Shown piece after piece: positions 4,655 to 6,782 of a stretch of DNA of 6,782 bases; position 1 is the stretch's first letter, and every line of letters begins with the position of its first letter. The stretch lies in assembly GCA_021604265.1 (NCBI GenBank), contig BQIY01000119.1, forward strand, positions 1-6,782, given 5' to 3'. Source of the stretch: Nitrospirales bacterium (GTDB taxonomy: Bacteria; Nitrospirota; Nitrospiria; Nitrospirales; UBA8639). A model generated the notes under the pieces. That model was not told the DNA's origin. It ran no database searches and worked only from the letters and a program-made list of their open reading frames with translations. The position numbers and the translations under genes are program-made.

Positions 4655-6055
4655 ATGAGCGGCATGTTTGATTTCGATTTCTTGTGCATCGGAAGTGGGC
4701 CTGCTGGTCACAGAGCAGCCATCCAAGCTGCGAAGCTCGGGAAGCGAGCGGGAGTGATTGAGCGGCGGCAATCCCCGGGAGGCGTGTGCGTGGAACTCGG
4801 GACTATTCCAAGCAAAACGTTTCGTGAGGCCGTCTTATCCTATATGGCCACCAATCATCCTTTCCTGCAGCAGACAGGAAATCGGAGTCGCCACCGTCCG
4901 TCAATTAGCCAACTGTTTTCCCGTGTGCAGCTCGTCAGGAACCGAGAAGTTGACATGGTTGAAGATCAGCTTTGGAGGAATAATATTGAACTCATACTCG
5001 GTGAAGCTTCATTTCAAGATTCCCATACCCTCGTTATCACGTCAGACAATCAAGCGAGACTCGTCACGGCCGAGAATATTCTGATTGCTGTGGGAACCAA
5101 GGCCGCGCCTCCCCCAGGTATTGCCGTGAATGGCGAAAACATTGTCACCAGCGACGAGATGGTCTGTATCACATATTTACCCGAAAAACTTGTGGTCGTT
5201 GGAGCGGGTGTGATCGGAATGGAGTATGCTTCCATGTTTGCCGCACTGGAAATTGCCGTGACCGTTGTGGACAAACGGGAGCGAGTGTTGGATTTCTTGG
5301 ATAGCGAAATTGTCGATGAACTCATTCATCAAATGAGAAAACGGGAAGTGACTTTCCGGTTGGGAGAAGCTGTGGACAAGGTGAATATTACTGAAGGCCC
5401 TCCCAAACAAGCCGTGATTCAACTTGAATCCGGAAAGCGAATCGTGTCCGACATGGTCCTGTATTCGGCAGGGAGAATCGGTGCAACTGATCGATTGAAC
5501 CTGGAAGGCGCAGAATTGACCGCGGATAATCGAGGACGGCTTACCGTCGATCAAGAGTTTCGAACGAAGGTTCCACATATCTTCGCCGCCGGCGACATTA
5601 TTGGATTTCCCAGTCTCGCCGCCACATCTGCTGCGCAAGGAAGACGAGCGGCGTGTCATGCGTTTGGAATCAATGCCGGTCCCATGGATACACACTTTCC
5701 ATTCGGCGTGTATGCGATTCCTGAGATTTCCATGATTGGTGCGCATGAACATGACCTGACAGAGAAAAAAATTCCTTATGAAACGGGAGTAGCTCGTTAT
5801 AAAGAAATCGCGCGCGGGCAAATTCTCGGGGATGATAGCGGATTTTTGAAAATGTTGTTTCACCGAGAGACTCGAAAACTGTTAGGCGTTCATGCGATCG
5901 GCACTGGAGCGACAGAGCTCATTCATATTGGACAAGCGGTCTTGGAATTAGGAGGTGGACTCGACTACTTCCTGAACCACGTCTTCAATTATCCGACACT
6001 TGCCGAATGTTATAAGGTGGCCGCCTTGAATGCCTATAACAAACTCTCACAATAG
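4655..6055 (+). CDS. sthA: Soluble pyridine nucleotide transhydrogenase (FAD-dependent)
   Basis: SthA is a soluble cytoplasmic FAD enzyme that moves hydride between NADPH and NAD+. With the ATG at 4655 the protein has 466 residues, the length of Escherichia coli Sth as I recall it, and the GSGPAG FAD motif starts at residue 13 as there. ATGs at 4634 and 4664 are in frame, and none has a good Shine-Dalgarno site. In order: GSGPAG (13-18); GGVCVELGTIPSK, where one Cys is kept (C45) and the second is Thr (T50), the pattern that separates Sth from disulfide-active lipoamide dehydrogenases; NAD(P) motif GAGVIG (183-188); FAAGDIIG (about 310-317); and dimer-interface FNYPTLAE near the C-terminus, with Tyr in place of the catalytic His of lipoamide dehydrogenase. 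RGQILGDDSGFLKMLFHRET also follows Sth closely. It is followed, 14 bases on, by a small ORF and then the Rieske gene. Mercuric or glutathione reductase is unlikely without the CxxxxC pair. Confidence 0.93.
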   Translation: MSGMFDFDFLCIGSGPAGHRAAIQAAKLGKRAGVIERRQSPGGVCVELGTIPSKTFREAVLSYMATNHPFLQQTGNRSRHRPSISQLFSRVQLVRNREVDMVEDQLWRNNIELILGEASFQDSHTLVITSDNQARLVTAENILIAVGTKAAPPPGIAVNGENIVTSDEMVCITYLPEKLVVVGAGVIGMEYASMFAALEIAVTVVDKRERVLDFLDSEIVDELIHQMRKREVTFRLGEAVDKVNITEGPPKQAVIQLESGKRIVSDMVLYSAGRIGATDRLNLEGAELTADNRGRLTVDQEFRTKVPHIFAAGDIIGFPSLAATSAAQGRRAACHAFGINAGPMDTHFPFGVYAIPEISMIGAHEHDLTEKKIPYETGVARYKEIARGQILGDDSGFLKMLFHRETRKLLGVHAIGTGATELIHIGQAVLELGGGLDYFLNHVFNYPTLAECYKVAALNAYNKLSQ

Positions 6056-6069
6056 GATGGAGACTTGAT

Positions 6070-6138
6070 ATGAGTATGGATGTTCTCAAGAAGTTCAAAC
6101 AGCAGCATTGTCGCAGAAACGAACAGGTAACGAAGTGA
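6070..6138 (+). CDS. Possible 22-residue small protein between sthA and the Rieske gene
   Basis: ATG 6070 to TGA 6138 begins 14 bases after the sthA stop and has GGAG (6059-6062) seven bases upstream, a better ribosome site than sthA itself shows. The peptide is basic and hydrophilic (begins MSMDVLKKFKQQ, ends NEQVTK) with no membrane segment and no recognisable motif. It could be a real small protein, a coupling ORF, a relic, or a chance frame. Confidence 0.3.
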   Translation: MSMDVLKKFKQQHCRRNEQVTK

Positions 6139-6246
6139 ATGCATATTTTCATTACCAGAAATTTCGAGGAACACCGTTTGTCGATGGAAAATATTTAATC
6201 GAAAATTTTAATTGATCACATTTTATGCACATTGGAACATTTGGGC

Positions 6247-6782
6247 ATGAACCTTTCCCAAGAGTCAAATAACAGCTCCAAGCATCAACCGCATATGATT
6301 TCGACACCGAAGGGAACACGGCGGAGTTTCTTTATATGGGTGACCAGTCTCTCCTCCGCTTTCATTGGAATGTCCCTGGCCATCCCCCTAATCGGCTATG
6401 TCATTTCTCCTGCGCTCAAACGACGGCAAGCATCTTGGATGCGGATCGGAAAAGTCGAAGATCTTCCTGTGGACGAACCAAAAGATCTTGATTATGCCGT
6501 TACTGTAAAGGATGGCTATCTTGAAACCCGACAAACCAAAGCGGTCTGGACGCTTAAGCATCAGGATGGGACCGTGACGGTGTATTCTCCGATCTGTCCA
6601 CATTTGGGATGCGGGTATCGTTGGATTTCTCAAGAACGAAAATTTAAATGTCCCTGTCATGGAAGCGTGTATGACATACATGGAAAGGTTTTAGGTGGGC
6701 CCGCACCTCGACCGTTAGATGTCTTGCCATCAAAAATTGAAAATGGTGAATTACTGGTCATCTACAAAGAATTCAAATCCGG
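6247..6782 (+). CDS. qcrA: Rieske [2Fe-2S] subunit of a quinol:cytochrome c reductase, cut at right edge
   Basis: 178 codons are visible, open to the window end and probably near the C-terminus. The protein should carry electrons from quinol to a c-type cytochrome within a bc-type complex, anchored in the cytoplasmic membrane with its cluster outside. Residues 1-24 are hydrophilic. Then comes a twin-arginine motif T24-R25-R26-S27-F28-F29, and a single transmembrane segment at about 28-54, kept as an uncleaved anchor. The Rieske fold carries CPHLGC (117-122) and CPCHGS (135-140): ligands C117, H119, C135, H138, with disulfide C122-C137. S140 and Y142, whose hydroxyls raise cluster potential in the family, are both present. 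The ATG at 6247 has only a weak GGAA nine bases upstream; M17 is an alternative start but would leave a shorter cytoplasmic tail. A cytochrome b gene would be expected beyond the edge. The symbol is the general one for QcrA/PetA-like proteins. Confidence 0.9.
   Translation, partial: MNLSQESNNSSKHQPHMISTPKGTRRSFFIWVTSLSSAFIGMSLAIPLIGYVISPALKRRQASWMRIGKVEDLPVDEPKDLDYAVTVKDGYLETRQTKAVWTLKHQDGTVTVYSPICPHLGCGYRWISQERKFKCPCHGSVYDIHGKVLGGPAPRPLDVLPSKIENGELLVIYKEFKS

Noticed and set aside
5177..5863. 228-codon minus-strand open frame
   Set aside because: It lies wholly antisense to sthA, whose translation is unmistakable; a shadow frame.

Overview
The window looks like chromosomal DNA from a free-living bacterium with an aerobic, quinol-oxidising respiratory chain and sigma-54 regulation. 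The gene set (alginate_exp-type outer-membrane protein, NtrC-like regulator, receiver protein, SthA-type transhydrogenase, Rieske protein with a single N-terminal anchor) and the moderate GC content would suit a Nitrospira-like member of the Nitrospirota. That placement is inferred from gene content only and could be wrong. Gene density is low: three intergenic gaps of roughly 450-950 bases hold repeats and possible RNA structures.

Layout. Bases 1-993 (minus strand) hold the N-terminal 331 residues of an exported beta-barrel protein of the alginate-export family, running off the left edge. A long non-coding stretch follows to 1941, with two copies of a short TA-flanked inverted-repeat element (1053-1231 and 1738-1831). 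At 1942-3120 is a receiver plus AAA+ protein of the NtrC family that has no C-terminal DNA-binding domain and has lost several catalytic residues. After another gap there is a textbook sigma-54 promoter (3632-3647), with a dyad about 146 bases upstream of the predicted start of transcription. It drives a single-receiver response regulator (3734-4207). The gap from 4208 to 4654 holds a possible folded RNA (4276-4362), a third copy of the element (4400-4493) whose right end supplies a perfect TATAAT box, and a hairpin-rich leader. The soluble pyridine nucleotide transhydrogenase gene sthA (4655-6055) follows, then a possible 22-codon ORF, then a Rieske iron-sulfur protein cut by the right edge.

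How the parts may work together (inference). The right-hand block links NADH/NADPH balance (SthA) with quinol oxidation by a bc-type complex (Rieske). The middle block is a pair of orphan two-component proteins tied to sigma-54: one carries the GAFTGA-type loop but looks unable to hydrolyse ATP normally, and the other is itself behind a sigma-54 promoter. No histidine kinase is visible. The most unusual features are the degenerate, HTH-less sigma-54 activator, the three same-orientation mini-elements lying upstream of genes, and the structured leader of sthA.
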